From: Labrenzia sp. R4_2
GTDB lineage: Bacteria > Pseudomonadota > Alphaproteobacteria > Rhizobiales > Stappiaceae
Assembly: GCF_017743865.1 (NCBI RefSeq)
Contig: NZ_JAGHRJ010000002.1
Coordinates: 372,001-436,000 of the forward strand
Length of the DNA: 64,000 bases
Direction: 5' to 3'
Under the pieces are notes generated by a model. The model had not been told where the DNA came from and searched no databases. It worked only from the letters and a program-made list of their open reading frames with translations. The position numbers and the translations under genes are program-made. This document shows, piece after piece, positions 18,024 to 26,712 of the stretch. Each line of letters begins with the position of its first letter. The first letter of the stretch is position 1.

Positions 18024-19130
18024 ATGTCAATTTCCCGCCGCAAAACGCTCGCCCTCCTCGGAGGTGGTCTGATAGTTGCCGCCACCGCATCGGCCGGCAC
18101 ATTCCTCGCAACCCGGACTCCAGAAAGGGCGCTTAAACCGTGGAGCAGCGCCGGCGGATACGAAGATCCGCGGCTGTTTGCGCTGTCTTACGCCCTGCTT
18201 GCTCCAAACCCGCATAACCGGCAGCCCTGGCTGATCGAGTTGACTGACAAGGACACATTCCGGCTGCACAGAGATCCGGCGCGAGATCTCCCTCACACTG
18301 ACCCTTATCACCGGCAGATCTTCATTGGTCTCGGTTGCTTCCTGGAGCAAATGGCCATTGCCGCTAGCCTCAAAGGCTTTTCGACTGAGATTTCGCTCTT
18401 TCCAGAGGGAACTGATGGTCCAATCGGGGATGTTTTATTGGTAGAGGGAGAGGACGCAGATCCATTGGGCGCGCATATCATGGACCGACGGTCTTGCAAG
18501 GAGCCATTTCAGGACACGCAGATTCCAGAGGCCATGGCGGCGCAACTCCAGACCTATGGCTCTGTCTGGACCGATCCGGCGGATGTTGAAAGTATCAAGG
18601 ACCTGACCTGGAAGGCATGGTTGACGGAAATGAACACCCACCGGACCTTGAAGGAAAGCGTCGATTTGATGCGCTTCGGCAAAGCGGAAATCAATGCGAA
18701 TCCGGACGGCATTGATCTCGGCGGTCCGTTCCTGGAAAGCCTGATGGTGGCAGGCCTTCTGACCAAGGACAGCCAGCTGGACCCGGAGTCCACCGGGTTT
18801 CAGGAAGGCGTGAAAATGTACCAGGCAATGCTCCATGCAACGCCCGCCTATATCAGCCTGACAACGCCGGCAAACACGCGGCAGGATCAGATAGAGGCTG
18901 GCCGCCGCTGGCTGAGGCTCAACTTGGAAACGACACGTCTCGGATTGGCGCTTCACCCGGTGAGCCAGGCGCTGCAGGAATTTGACGAAATGACCCCTCA
19001 CTATGCCGAAGCGCACAGCCTGCTTGCCAAACCGGGAGAAACTGTTCAGATGCTTGGACGATTGGGATTCGGGCCGCAAACCGCCCGCACGCCGCGCTGG
19101 CCCCTCGAAACACGGATGATGAATGGATAA
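18024..19130 (+). CDS. Tat-exported nitroreductase-family protein (Acg-like)
   Basis: 368 residues. The N-terminus has a twin-arginine signal (ISRRKTLALLGGG) and hydrophobic stretch, so a folded, cofactor-bearing protein is exported. The mature part resembles the Acg-type nitroreductases, which have a degenerate duplicated FMN fold: LLAPNPHNRQPWLIEL near residue 62, a characteristic opening of nitroreductase domains, and RRSCKEPFQDTQIPE. The C-terminus reads LGRLGFGPQTARTPRWPLE, usual for this group. The substrate is not known. AGGAGCC precedes the ATG. It overlaps the start of the MarR gene by eight bases, so regulator and enzyme are coupled. Confidence 0.85.
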   Translation: MSISRRKTLALLGGGLIVAATASAGTFLATRTPERALKPWSSAGGYEDPRLFALSYALLAPNPHNRQPWLIELTDKDTFRLHRDPARDLPHTDPYHRQIFIGLGCFLEQMAIAASLKGFSTEISLFPEGTDGPIGDVLLVEGEDADPLGAHIMDRRSCKEPFQDTQIPEAMAAQLQTYGSVWTDPADVESIKDLTWKAWLTEMNTHRTLKESVDLMRFGKAEINANPDGIDLGGPFLESLMVAGLLTKDSQLDPESTGFQEGVKMYQAMLHATPAYISLTTPANTRQDQIEAGRRWLRLNLETTRLGLALHPVSQALQEFDEMTPHYAEAHSLLAKPGETVQMLGRLGFGPQTARTPRWPLETRMMNG

Positions 19131-19575
19131 CGCGTCCCGGCATACGCTGTTCAGTTTTTTCAATGAAATCGGCATTATCGCCCAATTGAGCCGGGCTGCG
19201 ATGGAAGCCCGGCTGCCGAAGGGCCTGACCCTGCCCCACTTTAGCGTGATCAATCACCTGATACGGGTCAAAGACGGTCAAACGCCGCTTGCGCTTGCCA
19301 AAGCTTTTCAGGTTCCCAAGACGACAATGACCCACACGTTGAGCGGTTTACTGGACCACGGCTTGGTTGACATGCGCCCCAACCCAAAAGACGGACGCAG
19401 CAAAACAGTCTGGCTCACCGAAGCCGGACGGCAATTCCGTGAGACGGCAATCCGCTCGATTGATCCGGACATGTCGGCGATAAAATCGGCGATACCGGAG
19501 GAAAAAATCGCTGAGATTCTGCCGATTCTGGCGGAAATCCGCAGTTTCATGGACGCTTATCGCGACGAGAATTGA
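19123..19575 (+). CDS. MarR-family transcriptional regulator
   Basis: 150 residues. The winged helix is in the centre: LPHFSVINHLIRVKDGQTPLALAKAFQVPKTTMTHTLSGLLDHGLVDMRPNPKDGRSKTV in outline, with the wing NPKDGRSK typical of MarR. It overlaps the upstream nitroreductase gene by eight bases. The tandem palindromic repeats before that operon are the natural binding site for its dimers, giving autoregulation. The inducer is not evident; electrophiles or nitroaromatics would suit the partner enzyme. Confidence 0.93.
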   Translation: MDNASRHTLFSFFNEIGIIAQLSRAAMEARLPKGLTLPHFSVINHLIRVKDGQTPLALAKAFQVPKTTMTHTLSGLLDHGLVDMRPNPKDGRSKTVWLTEAGRQFRETAIRSIDPDMSAIKSAIPEEKIAEILPILAEIRSFMDAYRDEN

Positions 19576-19755
19576 TTGCACCGGCGACCTGCAAAGCTCG
19601 CGCGTGATTGACAGAACTACACTAACCAGTTTACCCATAATTCGGAACTGTACCATTTGGCTCCGGTTTTGTTTGAAAACATGCCGGTTTGTTCCATATG
19701 ATGCATGAGCGGGCGAAGACCCGCCGTCAAAGACAATTCTGAGGGAGAGCGGAAC

Positions 19756-20811
19756 GTGACAGACGGCAATATCGTGGTTTCGAAACCGGCGGCACCAGAG
19801 ACATCCGCAAGGCCCAAACCGATGATCGATCCTTTTGGCCGCGCCGTTTCCTATCTGCGGGTCTCCGTCACAGACCGCTGTGATTTCCGCTGCGTTTACT
19901 GCATGGCAGAAGACATGACGTTCCTGCCGAAGCGCGAAGTTCTCAGCCTTGAAGAGCTGGACCGCCTGTGCACAGCTTTCATCGAAAAAGGTGTCCGCAA
20001 GCTGCGCCTGACAGGTGGTGAACCGCTGGTGCGCAAGAATATCATGAGCCTGATCCGCAGCCTCGGACGGCATCTGGACAGCGGCGCTCTGGACGAGCTG
20101 ACGCTCACCACCAACGGATCCCAGCTCGCCCGCTTTGCCTATGAGCTTTACGATTGCGGTGTCCGCCGGATCAACGTTTCCATCGACACGCTTGATCCGC
20201 AGAAATTCAAGGCAGTCACCCGCTGGGGCGATCTTGCCAAAGTCATGGACGGCATTCGCGTTGCCAAGGAAGCCGGGCTTGCCATCAAGATCAATATGGT
20301 CGCGCTCAAACAAGTGAATGAGCATGAAATTGAGAGCATGATGACCTGGTGCCATGAGCATGGGTACGATCTCACAATGATCGAGACCATGCCGCTCGGC
20401 GAGATCAATGAAGATCGCACCGATCAGTATCTCCCGCTCTCCACCGTGCGCCAACGCCTGAGCGAACGCTTCACCCTGACGGACATCCCCTATAAGACCG
20501 GTGGTCCGGCGCGCTATGTCACGGTTGAGGAAACCGGCGGCCGCCTCGGCTTCATCACGCCAATGACCCACAATTTCTGCGAAAGCTGCAACCGGGTCCG
20601 CGTGACCTGCACGGGCCAGCTTTACATGTGCCTGGGTCAGGATGACATGGCGGATCTGCGTGCGCCTCTCAGGGCCTCGGAAGGCAACGAACTGCTGAGT
20701 GACGCCATTGACGAGGCCATTGGGCGCAAGCCAAAGGGGCACGACTTTGTCATTGACCGGGAGCGCAATCAGCCGGCGGTGTCCCGGCATATGAGCGTTA
20801 CGGGCGGCTAA
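19756..20811 (+). CDS. moaA: GTP 3',8-cyclase MoaA (molybdenum cofactor step 1)
   Basis: 351 residues from the GTG at 19756, which has GAGGGAGAG upstream; an ATG at 19705 would add 17 unrelated residues. Radical-SAM cluster cysteines are in CDFRCVYC. The second [4Fe-4S] cluster is bound through [24 protein letters not shown] and NVSIDTLDP are SAM and GTP contacts. It ends in Gly-Gly, which MoaA needs for catalysis. It converts GTP to the 3',8-cyclo-dihydro intermediate with MoaC, absent from this window. The later Moco genes lie 8 kb downstream. The leader has a small GCGGG/CCCGC hairpin at about 19709-19723. Confidence 0.97.
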   Translation: MTDGNIVVSKPAAPETSARPKPMIDPFGRAVSYLRVSVTDRCDFRCVYCMAEDMTFLPKREVLSLEELDRLCTAFIEKGVRKLRLTGGEPLVRKNIMSLIRSLGRHLDSGALDELTLTTNGSQLARFAYELYDCGVRRINVSIDTLDPQKFKAVTRWGDLAKVMDGIRVAKEAGLAIKINMVALKQVNEHEIESMMTWCHEHGYDLTMIETMPLGEINEDRTDQYLPLSTVRQRLSERFTLTDIPYKTGGPARYVTVEETGGRLGFITPMTHNFCESCNRVRVTCTGQLYMCLGQDDMADLRAPLRASEGNELLSDAIDEAIGRKPKGHDFVIDRERNQPAVSRHMSVTGG

Positions 20812-20863
20812 TCTCAGGTCTCATTCGTTTCGGAAAACCAGAAACGCGAAGAAGTACGAAAGG

Positions 20864-20894
20864 TGTTGCGCGGCAGTTTAACCGCGCAGCAACA
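20864..20894. terminator. Hairpin between convergent moaA and MFS exporter genes
   Basis: TGTTGCGCGG (20864-20873) can pair with CCGCGC and AACA in 20882-20894, leaving a three-base AGC bulge. It is the only strong structure in the 107-bp gap between the two convergent stops. It lacks a T run on the + strand, so it may be an mRNA end structure more than an efficient terminator. Confidence 0.45.
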
Positions 20895-20918
20895 GCAAAC
20901 GCGCTGCTGAGTGATTGC

Positions 20919-22163
20919 TCAGCGGTCTTCATTTGGTGTGTCTTGCCGCTTGCCAAGGAAGACGGCGAGCACACACGCCAGTCCGAAAACGCCTCCGACA
21001 ACCATGACCAGGATCATCGGCATCTCACCGCCACCGGCAACGTCGGCCGAGAACATATAGGCGACAGCACTTGAGACCAGCGCACCGGCGCCTACCTGAA
21101 GAAAGCTCAGCATCCCGGACGCCGTGCCGGCAAGATCTGGGCGGATGCTCACAGCTCCGGAGATGGCGCTTGGAATGCCCAGCCCATTACCCAGGCCGAT
21201 GAAAAACATCGGCAGGAAGAACAACGCCCCGGTGAGGCTGTCCGTCAACGTCCCAAGGACAAGAAGCGAAACCCCAAAGACACCCGTGATCACACCGAGT
21301 GCGATCATCCGGGCAATCCCTACTCGAGCTGCAATTCGGCCTGTGATGAAGTTCCCGATGATATAGCCGATTGAGACCACCATCAGATAAAGGCCGATTT
21401 CCGCAGGAGCCATGTTGAACACACCGGCCGCCACAAACGGGGCGCCGCCGAGATAGGCAAAATACAGCCAGGCCATAAAGGTCGATGCTCCGCAATACAC
21501 CCAGAACATCTTCACCTTGAACAAGTCCGCGTAGCCCTGCCCGATCTGCTTCAGACTGACCGCCTTTTTGTGCTGATTGGTCTCGGGAAGGAACAGCCAG
21601 GCACAAATGGTTACGCCGATCCCAAAAATCAGCATCAACACAAAACCACCCCGCCAACCGTAATGCGCGTCGAGAAAACCTCCAATCGCGGGCCCGATGG
21701 TCGGCGCGACGGCCATGCCCATAGCAACATAACCGATCATGCTGGCTGCTTTGTCGCGTCCGTACACGTCCCGAACGATGGCACGGGCCAGAACGAGACC
21801 GGCCCCGCCGCCGATCGCTTGAACAATCCGGGCAGCTATCAGGGCCTCAACTGTCGGTGCCATCAAACACAACACGCTGCCGATAACGAACAGCACCATT
21901 CCGGCAACAACAACAGGGCGCCTGCCGAACTGATCGGAGATCGGCCCCAAAAAAATCTGCGCTCCAGCAATTGCGATGAAATAGAAAGCCAATGTGAGCT
22001 GGATCTCAGCAGCAGTAGCCGAGAACGCACTCATCATGCCGTCGACCGACGGCAGATAGATGTTCATCGCAAAGGGAGACAATGTCGAAATGCCCATGAG
22101 CATGACAACAAACGCGATCCGTTTGGGTTCCCGGGTTGTATGCGCAGTCAGATCTGAGGCCAT
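20919..22163 (-). CDS. Bcr/CflA-type multidrug MFS exporter
   Basis: 414 residues with twelve predicted helices. Motifs fit drug:H+ antiporters of the Bcr/CflA (DHA1) group: STLSPFAMNIYLPSVDGM in helix 1, GPISDQFGRRPVVVAG in loop 2-3, and the antiporter motif C region IGPAIGGFLDAHYGWRGGF after helix 5. ATG at 22163 gives a normal N-terminus; the longer frame to 22220 adds 19 residues that fit poorly. The next gene upstream is an EamA exporter on the same strand, 101 bp away. Confidence 0.92.
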   Translation of the reverse strand: MASDLTAHTTREPKRIAFVVMLMGISTLSPFAMNIYLPSVDGMMSAFSATAAEIQLTLAFYFIAIAGAQIFLGPISDQFGRRPVVVAGMVLFVIGSVLCLMAPTVEALIAARIVQAIGGGAGLVLARAIVRDVYGRDKAASMIGYVAMGMAVAPTIGPAIGGFLDAHYGWRGGFVLMLIFGIGVTICAWLFLPETNQHKKAVSLKQIGQGYADLFKVKMFWVYCGASTFMAWLYFAYLGGAPFVAAGVFNMAPAEIGLYLMVVSIGYIIGNFITGRIAARVGIARMIALGVITGVFGVSLLVLGTLTDSLTGALFFLPMFFIGLGNGLGIPSAISGAVSIRPDLAGTASGMLSFLQVGAGALVSSAVAYMFSADVAGGGEMPMILVMVVGGVFGLACVLAVFLGKRQDTPNEDR

Positions 22164-22264
22164 TTCAAAGTGTTCTTTTCGCTGAACGCAGACCTTAGGA
22201 AGGCGCTCTAAAAAAATCAATCTTATTAATTGAAGACGACATCAACTATCGCGATAGTTGCATA

Positions 22265-23143
22265 TCATCTTGTATCCGCTGCGCCAGCTTTGCGCTCCCG
22301 GAAAAAGCTGTAGGTACCGGAAGCGATGACGATAACAATGCCTACCAATGTGATTCCATCCGGGACATCGCCCCACACAATGTAGCCCAGAAAAATCGCC
22401 CAGACGACAATGGTGTACCGGAAGGGCGCAACCACGGCGATGTCCCCAAGCCGCATCGCCAGAATTATGAAGACATATCCAGCCAGGACAAAAACAGCCG
22501 CCCCGCCGAGATACCCGTATTCCACCAAAGACAGATCCGTCCAGCCGGATTGCACGGTTAAGAAGGTACCAAGCAGCGTCACGGCAATAAAACTTACCAA
22601 GGCGACACCGAGGGTCGGGACATCCTTGGGCAACTGACGGGTTGCAAGATCCCGCAGCGCCATGCAGCCAACACCTGCCAGCGCAAGAAGGGAGAACGCA
22701 TTGAAGCCCTCCAAGCCAGGCCGGATGATCAACAAAACACCGATCAGTCCGACAAGGATCGCGCTCCATCGGCGCCACCCAACCGCGTCTTTTAGAAAAA
22801 CCGCTGCTGCAGCTGTCACCACGAGCGGCAACACCTGAAGAATCGCGGTCGCATTGGCGATCGGCAACTGGAAGAGCGCCGTCAAATAGAGGATGGTGGC
22901 CGCTGTCTCTGCGAGTGCCCGAACCAGAACCGCGGGATGCGCCAATACGCGCGCATTGTGAAACAGTCCGGTGACGGCACCGGCAACGCCCAGCGCGGCG
23001 ATGCAAATCAAACCACGCACCAAAATGATCTGTCCGAGTGGCACCGCATCAGAAGCCATCTTGACCAGCGTATCGTTCAAGATGAAGCCAGCCATGGCGA
23101 TCAGCATCGCTGCAATCGCCCGGCTGTTGCTCGGATGGTCCAT
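22265..23143 (-). CDS. EamA/RhaT-family drug/metabolite transporter
   Basis: 292 residues with ten helices in two EamA repeats. Landmarks are MLIAMAGFILNDTLVKM, ILVRGLICIAALG, LKDAVGWRRWSAILVGLIGVLLIIRPG at the end of repeat one, and FRYTIVVWAIFLGYIVWGDVPD near the end of repeat two. Such proteins export metabolites or drugs; substrate unknown. A second EamA protein at 59114 has closely similar landmarks, so these are paralogues. It lies 71 bp downstream of mrp, separated by a terminator, and upstream of the MFS exporter. Confidence 0.92.
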   Translation of the reverse strand: MDHPSNSRAIAAMLIAMAGFILNDTLVKMASDAVPLGQIILVRGLICIAALGVAGAVTGLFHNARVLAHPAVLVRALAETAATILYLTALFQLPIANATAILQVLPLVVTAAAAVFLKDAVGWRRWSAILVGLIGVLLIIRPGLEGFNAFSLLALAGVGCMALRDLATRQLPKDVPTLGVALVSFIAVTLLGTFLTVQSGWTDLSLVEYGYLGGAAVFVLAGYVFIILAMRLGDIAVVAPFRYTIVVWAIFLGYIVWGDVPDGITLVGIVIVIASGTYSFFRERKAGAADTR

Positions 23144-23164
23144 AAAAATGCCTTTAAAAGAAAT

Positions 23165-23191
23165 TCGGGCAGGAACACCGCCCCTGCCCGA
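23165..23191 (-). terminator. Terminator after mrp
   Basis: TCGGGCAGG and CCTGCCCGA make a perfect nine-pair stem with a nine-base loop. On the minus strand it is followed by AATTTCTTTT, so it ends the mrp transcript before the EamA gene. Confidence 0.8.
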
Positions 23192-23214
23192 TCCAAACTA
23201 AACTATTGCGCGGA

Positions 23215-24363
23215 CTATTCAAAAACAATCGCGGGTGCTGCGCGATCTGCACCGTCCGTCCCGCCTTCGATGCCAGCCATCACTTTGCCCGCGATCTCTT
23301 TGTAGATTTGCGCAGACTGGCCTTCCGGATCAGACACAACGATTGGCGTTCCTGCATCGGACGTTTCACGGATCTTCATCGCCAACGGCACCTCTCCTAG
23401 GAAAGGCACACCAAGACGCTCAGCGTCGGCGCGTGCGCCCCCGTGGCCGAAGATGTCATGACGGCTGCCGCAATCCGGGCAGAGGAAGTAGCTCATGTTT
23501 TCAACGATGCCGAGAACCGGCACGTCGACCTTCTTGAACATGGCAAGCCCTTTGCGGGCATCAATCAAGGCAAGATCCTGCGGGGTAGAGACAATGACAG
23601 CCCCGGCCAGCGGCACCTGTTGGGCCATTGTGAGCTGCGCATCGCCGGTTCCAGGAGGCATGTCGACCACGAGAACATCGAGTTCACCCCAGGCAACTTC
23701 GCGCAGCATCTGTGTGAGCGCGGAGATCACCATCGGACCACGCCAGATCATCGGGGTTTCTTCTTCCACCATGAAGCCCATGGACATCACCTTGACGCCA
23801 TAGCCTTCCAACGGCTTGAGCATGCGACCGGACAGGGCTTCCGGACGTCCGGAGACGTTGAAAAGCCGCGGCACGGACGGTCCATAGATATCGGCATCGA
23901 GAACACCGACCCTCAAACCATTTGCAGCCATGCCCAGCGCGAGGTTCGCAGTTGTGGTCGATTTGCCAACACCGCCCTTTCCGGACGCAACTGCAACAAT
24001 GTGCTTAATCCCCGGAACACCCGGTTTGGCGGGGGCCTGTTCTTCCTGTGGGGGTCTTGGCGCTCGCGGCGCAGGCGCTGGCTGCGGCGGACGTGGGGGA
24101 GCACTTCCAGGCGCGCGCTCCGCAGTGAGAGCAACCATGGCGTTTTCAACACCCTCAACTTCCTTCACGACTTTCTCGGCCGCCTGACGCAAGGGCTCCA
24201 GTTCCTGAGCCCGCGCAGCCGGGACAGTAATGGAAAACGCAACACGGCCATCGGACACGAAGACGTCTGAAACCAGTCCAAGCGAGACGATGTCGCCCTC
24301 CAGGTCAGGCCCTTTGATCTGGCGCAGCCGGTCCATTACGGCGTTTTTTATGGTTTCACTCAT
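23215..24363 (-). CDS. mrp: Mrp/ApbC-family Fe-S cluster carrier ATPase
   Basis: 382 residues in three parts. Residues 1-80 are a DUF59/MIP18-like domain (DRLRQIKGPDLEGDIVSLGLVS). Residues about 90-125 are a Pro/Ala linker, and the rest is a MinD/ParA-type ATPase with deviant Walker A GKGGVGKSTTTANLA, DADIYGPSVP and DMPPGTGDAQLT. The CPDC pair near residue 280 bridges an Fe-S cluster in the dimer. It hands [4Fe-4S] clusters to apoproteins in the cytoplasm; clients in this window could include MoaA and fumarase. It is transcribed away from the SDR gene, with complex palindromes in the shared 238-bp region. Confidence 0.95.
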   Translation of the reverse strand: MSETIKNAVMDRLRQIKGPDLEGDIVSLGLVSDVFVSDGRVAFSITVPAARAQELEPLRQAAEKVVKEVEGVENAMVALTAERAPGSAPPRPPQPAPAPRAPRPPQEEQAPAKPGVPGIKHIVAVASGKGGVGKSTTTANLALGMAANGLRVGVLDADIYGPSVPRLFNVSGRPEALSGRMLKPLEGYGVKVMSMGFMVEEETPMIWRGPMVISALTQMLREVAWGELDVLVVDMPPGTGDAQLTMAQQVPLAGAVIVSTPQDLALIDARKGLAMFKKVDVPVLGIVENMSYFLCPDCGSRHDIFGHGGARADAERLGVPFLGEVPLAMKIRETSDAGTPIVVSDPEGQSAQIYKEIAGKVMAGIEGGTDGADRAAPAIVFE

Positions 24364-24426
24364 CTATGCGTCCTGTCGGTCTCAGGTGATCGCAGCGCTC
24401 CTCCGCTGATGTGCCATATCGGCCCT

Positions 24427-24467
24427 AAATCACCTTATTCTATGATTTTCACCTTTTAAGGTGATTT
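24427..24467. promoter_or_regulatory. Operator-like AAATCACCTT elements
   Basis: TCACCTT (24449-24455) and AAGGTGA (24458-24464) are perfect arms around TT. A further direct copy, AAATCACCTT, lies at 24427-24436 and its complement AAGGTGATTT at 24458-24467. Three half-sites at about 10 and 22 bp spacing, near the mrp start, look like a repressor or activator site. Confidence 0.5.
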
Positions 24468-24508
24468 CATTCTGTTTCTTAGGGTTGATGATTGCGCGTT
24501 ACAAGGTG

Positions 24509-24555
24509 TGTTGAGCGCTCAACATTGTCCCCCTTGCGTAGAGAGGACAATGTTG
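24509..24555. promoter_or_regulatory. Perfect 16-bp palindrome with a nested 11-bp inverted repeat
   Basis: TGTTGAGCGCTCAACA (24509-24524) is fully self-complementary. Overlapping it, CAACATTGTCC (24520-24530) pairs with GGACAATGTTG (24545-24555) over a 14-base spacer. The region lies 50-120 bp before the SDR gene and can form either a protein-binding site or alternative RNA hairpins. Confidence 0.5.
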
Positions 24556-24628
24556 TCCTTGACCCTCCCCCAGGCAGTCCGGATAGTTTCAGCCCATTCG
24601 CATGAACAACCACCTTTCGAGAAAACTT

Positions 24629-25309
24629 ATGACCACCTGTCTGATTACCGCCATCAATCGCGGAATTGGCCGCGAACTTGTCGCCGCCGCTCTTGCCAAG
24701 GGCTGGACTGTTTATGGGTCTGTTAGGTCAGCGGAGGCTGCCCGCGAAATCACGGAAGCCTTTGACGGCAAAGTGGTGCCTCTTGTTTTCGACGTCACCG
24801 ATCACAAGGCCGTGGAAGCAACTGCCGAGGCGCTCGACGCCTCAATCGACGTCTTGATCAACAACGCAGGCATAATCGGACCCGACCGGCAAAGTCCTCT
24901 CGATATGGACTATGACGGCTTTCACGAAACGCTGGCAATCAACACCCTTGGTCCCCTTGCCGTCAGCCAATCCTTTCTGCCTCACATCTTGAAAGGCAAA
25001 CCCGGGACAATCATCACGGTCTCCAGCCAGATGTCCTGGATGGGCTATCGCAAGTCCGACCGCATCGCCTATCGGGCATCCAAAGCGGCGGTGAACAAGG
25101 TGATGCAAGGTTTGGCAACAGAGCTCGAAGACGAAGGTGTTCCGGTCGCCTTGATCGATCCGGGCTGGGTCCGCACTGACATGGGGGGACCGGAAGCTGA
25201 TAACTGCCCCGCCGATGTCGCTACTGGCATTCTAACGCTGAGCGAGAACCTCACATTGAAGGACACCGGCAAGTTCTTCAAATGGAGCGGCGAAGAACGG
25301 CCCTTCTAA
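24629..25309 (+). CDS. Short-chain dehydrogenase/reductase
   Basis: 226 residues from ATG 24629 (an ATG at 24602 adds nine). It is a classical SDR, but the cofactor loop is atypical: CLITAINRGIGREL, with Asn in place of the usual first Gly-rich residues after TA/TG. NNAG, VSSQMSWMG with the catalytic Ser, and the YRASKAAVN Tyr-x3-Lys pair are all present, followed by DPGWVRTDMGG. It uses NAD(P)H in the cytoplasm; related proteins act on carbonyl compounds, but the substrate is unknown. Its promoter region holds two palindromic blocks, so expression is likely regulated. It overlaps the longer frame of the GNAT gene and is probably co-transcribed with it. Confidence 0.9.
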   Translation: MTTCLITAINRGIGRELVAAALAKGWTVYGSVRSAEAAREITEAFDGKVVPLVFDVTDHKAVEATAEALDASIDVLINNAGIIGPDRQSPLDMDYDGFHETLAINTLGPLAVSQSFLPHILKGKPGTIITVSSQMSWMGYRKSDRIAYRASKAAVNKVMQGLATELEDEGVPVALIDPGWVRTDMGGPEADNCPADVATGILTLSENLTLKDTGKFFKWSGEERPF

Positions 25310-25347
25310 AAGACGAACAACCCACCAACCAAATAGCGGATCATTCG

Positions 25348-25938
25348 ATGTCCTGGCCCCTACCCCTTACCTTGACCGGTACACATGTCTCACTCGTTCC
25401 TCTCAGCCTTGAGCACGCGGACGATCTTTCAGAAGCCTCGGCCGAAGGGGATTTATGGAAGGCCTGGTATACGAGTATTCCGAAGCCTGAAGACGTTCGG
25501 GCAGAAATCGAGCGGCGCCTGGGACTGCAGGAGGCCGGCTCGATGTTGCCCTTTGCGGTTCTCACACCGGATGGCAAGGCAGTCGGCATGACGACATACA
25601 TGAACATCGACCCTGTTCACAAACGGGTCGAGATCGGCTCCACCTGGTATCGTAAGTCTGTTCAACGAACCGGCCTCAACACAGAATGCAAGCTGATGCT
25701 GCTCACGCACGCCTTTGAAGAGCTGGACTGTATAGCGGTGGAGTTCCGGACCCACTTCCTGAACCGGCAGAGCCGGACAGCCATCGAGCGGCTTGGTGCA
25801 CGCCTTGATGGCGTCTTGCGGTCCCACCAAAGATCCGCAGATGGTGCGTTGAGGGATACGGCGGTCTATTCGATTCTTCCACACGAATGGCCAGCGGTTA
25901 AAAACGGCCTAATGTTCAAGCTGTCGCGAGACATCTGA
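25348..25938 (+). CDS. GNAT-family N-acetyltransferase (RimJ/RimL type)
   Basis: 196 residues from ATG 25348; the frame extends to 25282 inside the preceding gene but without a family match. The RimJ/RimL-like acetyltransferase pattern is seen in LTGTHVSLVPLSLEHADDL, a GMTTYMNIDP strand, VEIGSTWYRKSVQRTGLNTE (acetyl-CoA loop, in a variant form) and LNRQSRTAIERLGARLDGVLR. It likely acetylates a protein N-terminus or small amine. It follows the SDR gene by 38 bp on the same strand and ends at a terminator. Confidence 0.88.
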   Translation: MSWPLPLTLTGTHVSLVPLSLEHADDLSEASAEGDLWKAWYTSIPKPEDVRAEIERRLGLQEAGSMLPFAVLTPDGKAVGMTTYMNIDPVHKRVEIGSTWYRKSVQRTGLNTECKLMLLTHAFEELDCIAVEFRTHFLNRQSRTAIERLGARLDGVLRSHQRSADGALRDTAVYSILPHEWPAVKNGLMFKLSRDI

Positions 25939-26033
25939 GCCGCTTGCACACAAGAAGATCAGCCAATGTATTTGTGCACAGGTTTCTTGATGCTGATCTT
26001 TTAAGCCAACAGCACCGGAATCAGCAGACCAAA

Positions 26034-26065
26034 AAGAGGACCTGTCGAAAACCGGTCCTCTTCTT
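26034..26065 (+). terminator. Terminator after the GNAT gene
   Basis: AAGAGGACC (26034-26042) pairs with GGTCCTCTT (26054-26062) over an 11-base loop, followed by CTT. A preceding run of A residues lets the structure work in both directions. Confidence 0.8.
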
Positions 26066-26132
26066 ACAATTTGATTCAAATTTTAAGCAAATGTGAGGAA
26101 TTGAAGCGCAGGCTGGTCTTATCGGGGATTGG

Positions 26133-26606
26133 ATGGGACATGAGCAAATGGAACTCTACCGGGCCTGCTACCGCAGCAAGATCAAATGGGACAACATGCG
26201 CTTGCCCCTGCCGGATGAAATCGACAAGACCCTGCTGCGCATTCGGCGCATCAACCGCCGCGCAGGTGTGACCGGGGCTCTGCTTCTTGTCGATCAGCAC
26301 ATCATTCAAGTCCTGGAAGGATACACCGGACCGGTGCTCGACACCGTGTACTGTGTCATGAACGATCCTCGCCTCCACGACATTGAGGGCATCATTCACG
26401 AGCCGGCCGATTACCGATTGTTTCCGAACTCGCTGATGTTCTTCCGAGATCTGACGGACGGCATTGCTGCATCCCGGCATGCAGAACTCCGCCCACTCCT
26501 TGATCATCCAGGTGAAGTCACCCGCGATGAGGCTTATCTGGCGCTCAGCCACTTCGCCAAGGAGCTGCGCGAAGGCCGGATGACCAACGACATGTTGATG
26601 ATCTGA
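26133..26606 (+). CDS. BLUF-domain blue-light photoreceptor
   Basis: 157 residues with one BLUF domain and no attached output domain. Flavin-pocket residues are retained: Tyr13 in CYRSK, Asn41 in INRRAGVTGALLL and Gln59 in IIQVLEG, the Tyr/Gln pair that drives BLUF photochemistry. The C-terminal about 60 residues are two helices. Between the first strand and helix there is an unusual stretch, KWDNMRLPLPDEI. ATG at 26148 is an alternative start. Short BLUF proteins act by binding a partner regulator. No such partner is adjacent; the neighbours are a GNAT gene and a transporter. Confidence 0.88.
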   Translation: MGHEQMELYRACYRSKIKWDNMRLPLPDEIDKTLLRIRRINRRAGVTGALLLVDQHIIQVLEGYTGPVLDTVYCVMNDPRLHDIEGIIHEPADYRLFPNSLMFFRDLTDGIAASRHAELRPLLDHPGEVTRDEAYLALSHFAKELREGRMTNDMLMI

Positions 26607-26682
26607 GCCCCGACCCGAACTCCAAAGAGAACGGTTTGCGGCTGAACTGATCTGGCCATCTCAGCTTCTTGCGGACTAGGGT

Positions 26683-26706
26683 GTGATTCCCTTTCCTTGG
26701 AATCAC
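26683..26706 (+). promoter_or_regulatory. Leader hairpin directly before benE
   Basis: GTGATTCC (26683-26690) and GGAATCAC (26699-26706) make a perfect eight-pair stem with loop CTTTCCTT. The start codon follows six bases later, so ribosome access to this gene could be limited by the structure. It might also be the end structure of the BLUF transcript. Confidence 0.5.
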
Positions 26707-26712
26707 ATTTTC

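Noticed and set aside
19576..19755. Molybdenum-cofactor riboswitch before moaA
   Set aside because: Only one small GCGGG/CCCGC hairpin was found; no multi-stem arrangement could be supported by eye. A covariance-model search would decide.
18435..20790. Antisense frames of 272 codons (18435-19253) and 480 codons (19348-20790)
   Set aside because: Opposite the nitroreductase, marR and moaA genes; no family match and no ribosome site.
22242..24270. 254-codon minus frame (22242-23006) and 275-codon + frame (23443-24270)
   Set aside because: Alternate-frame and antisense shadows of the EamA and mrp genes.
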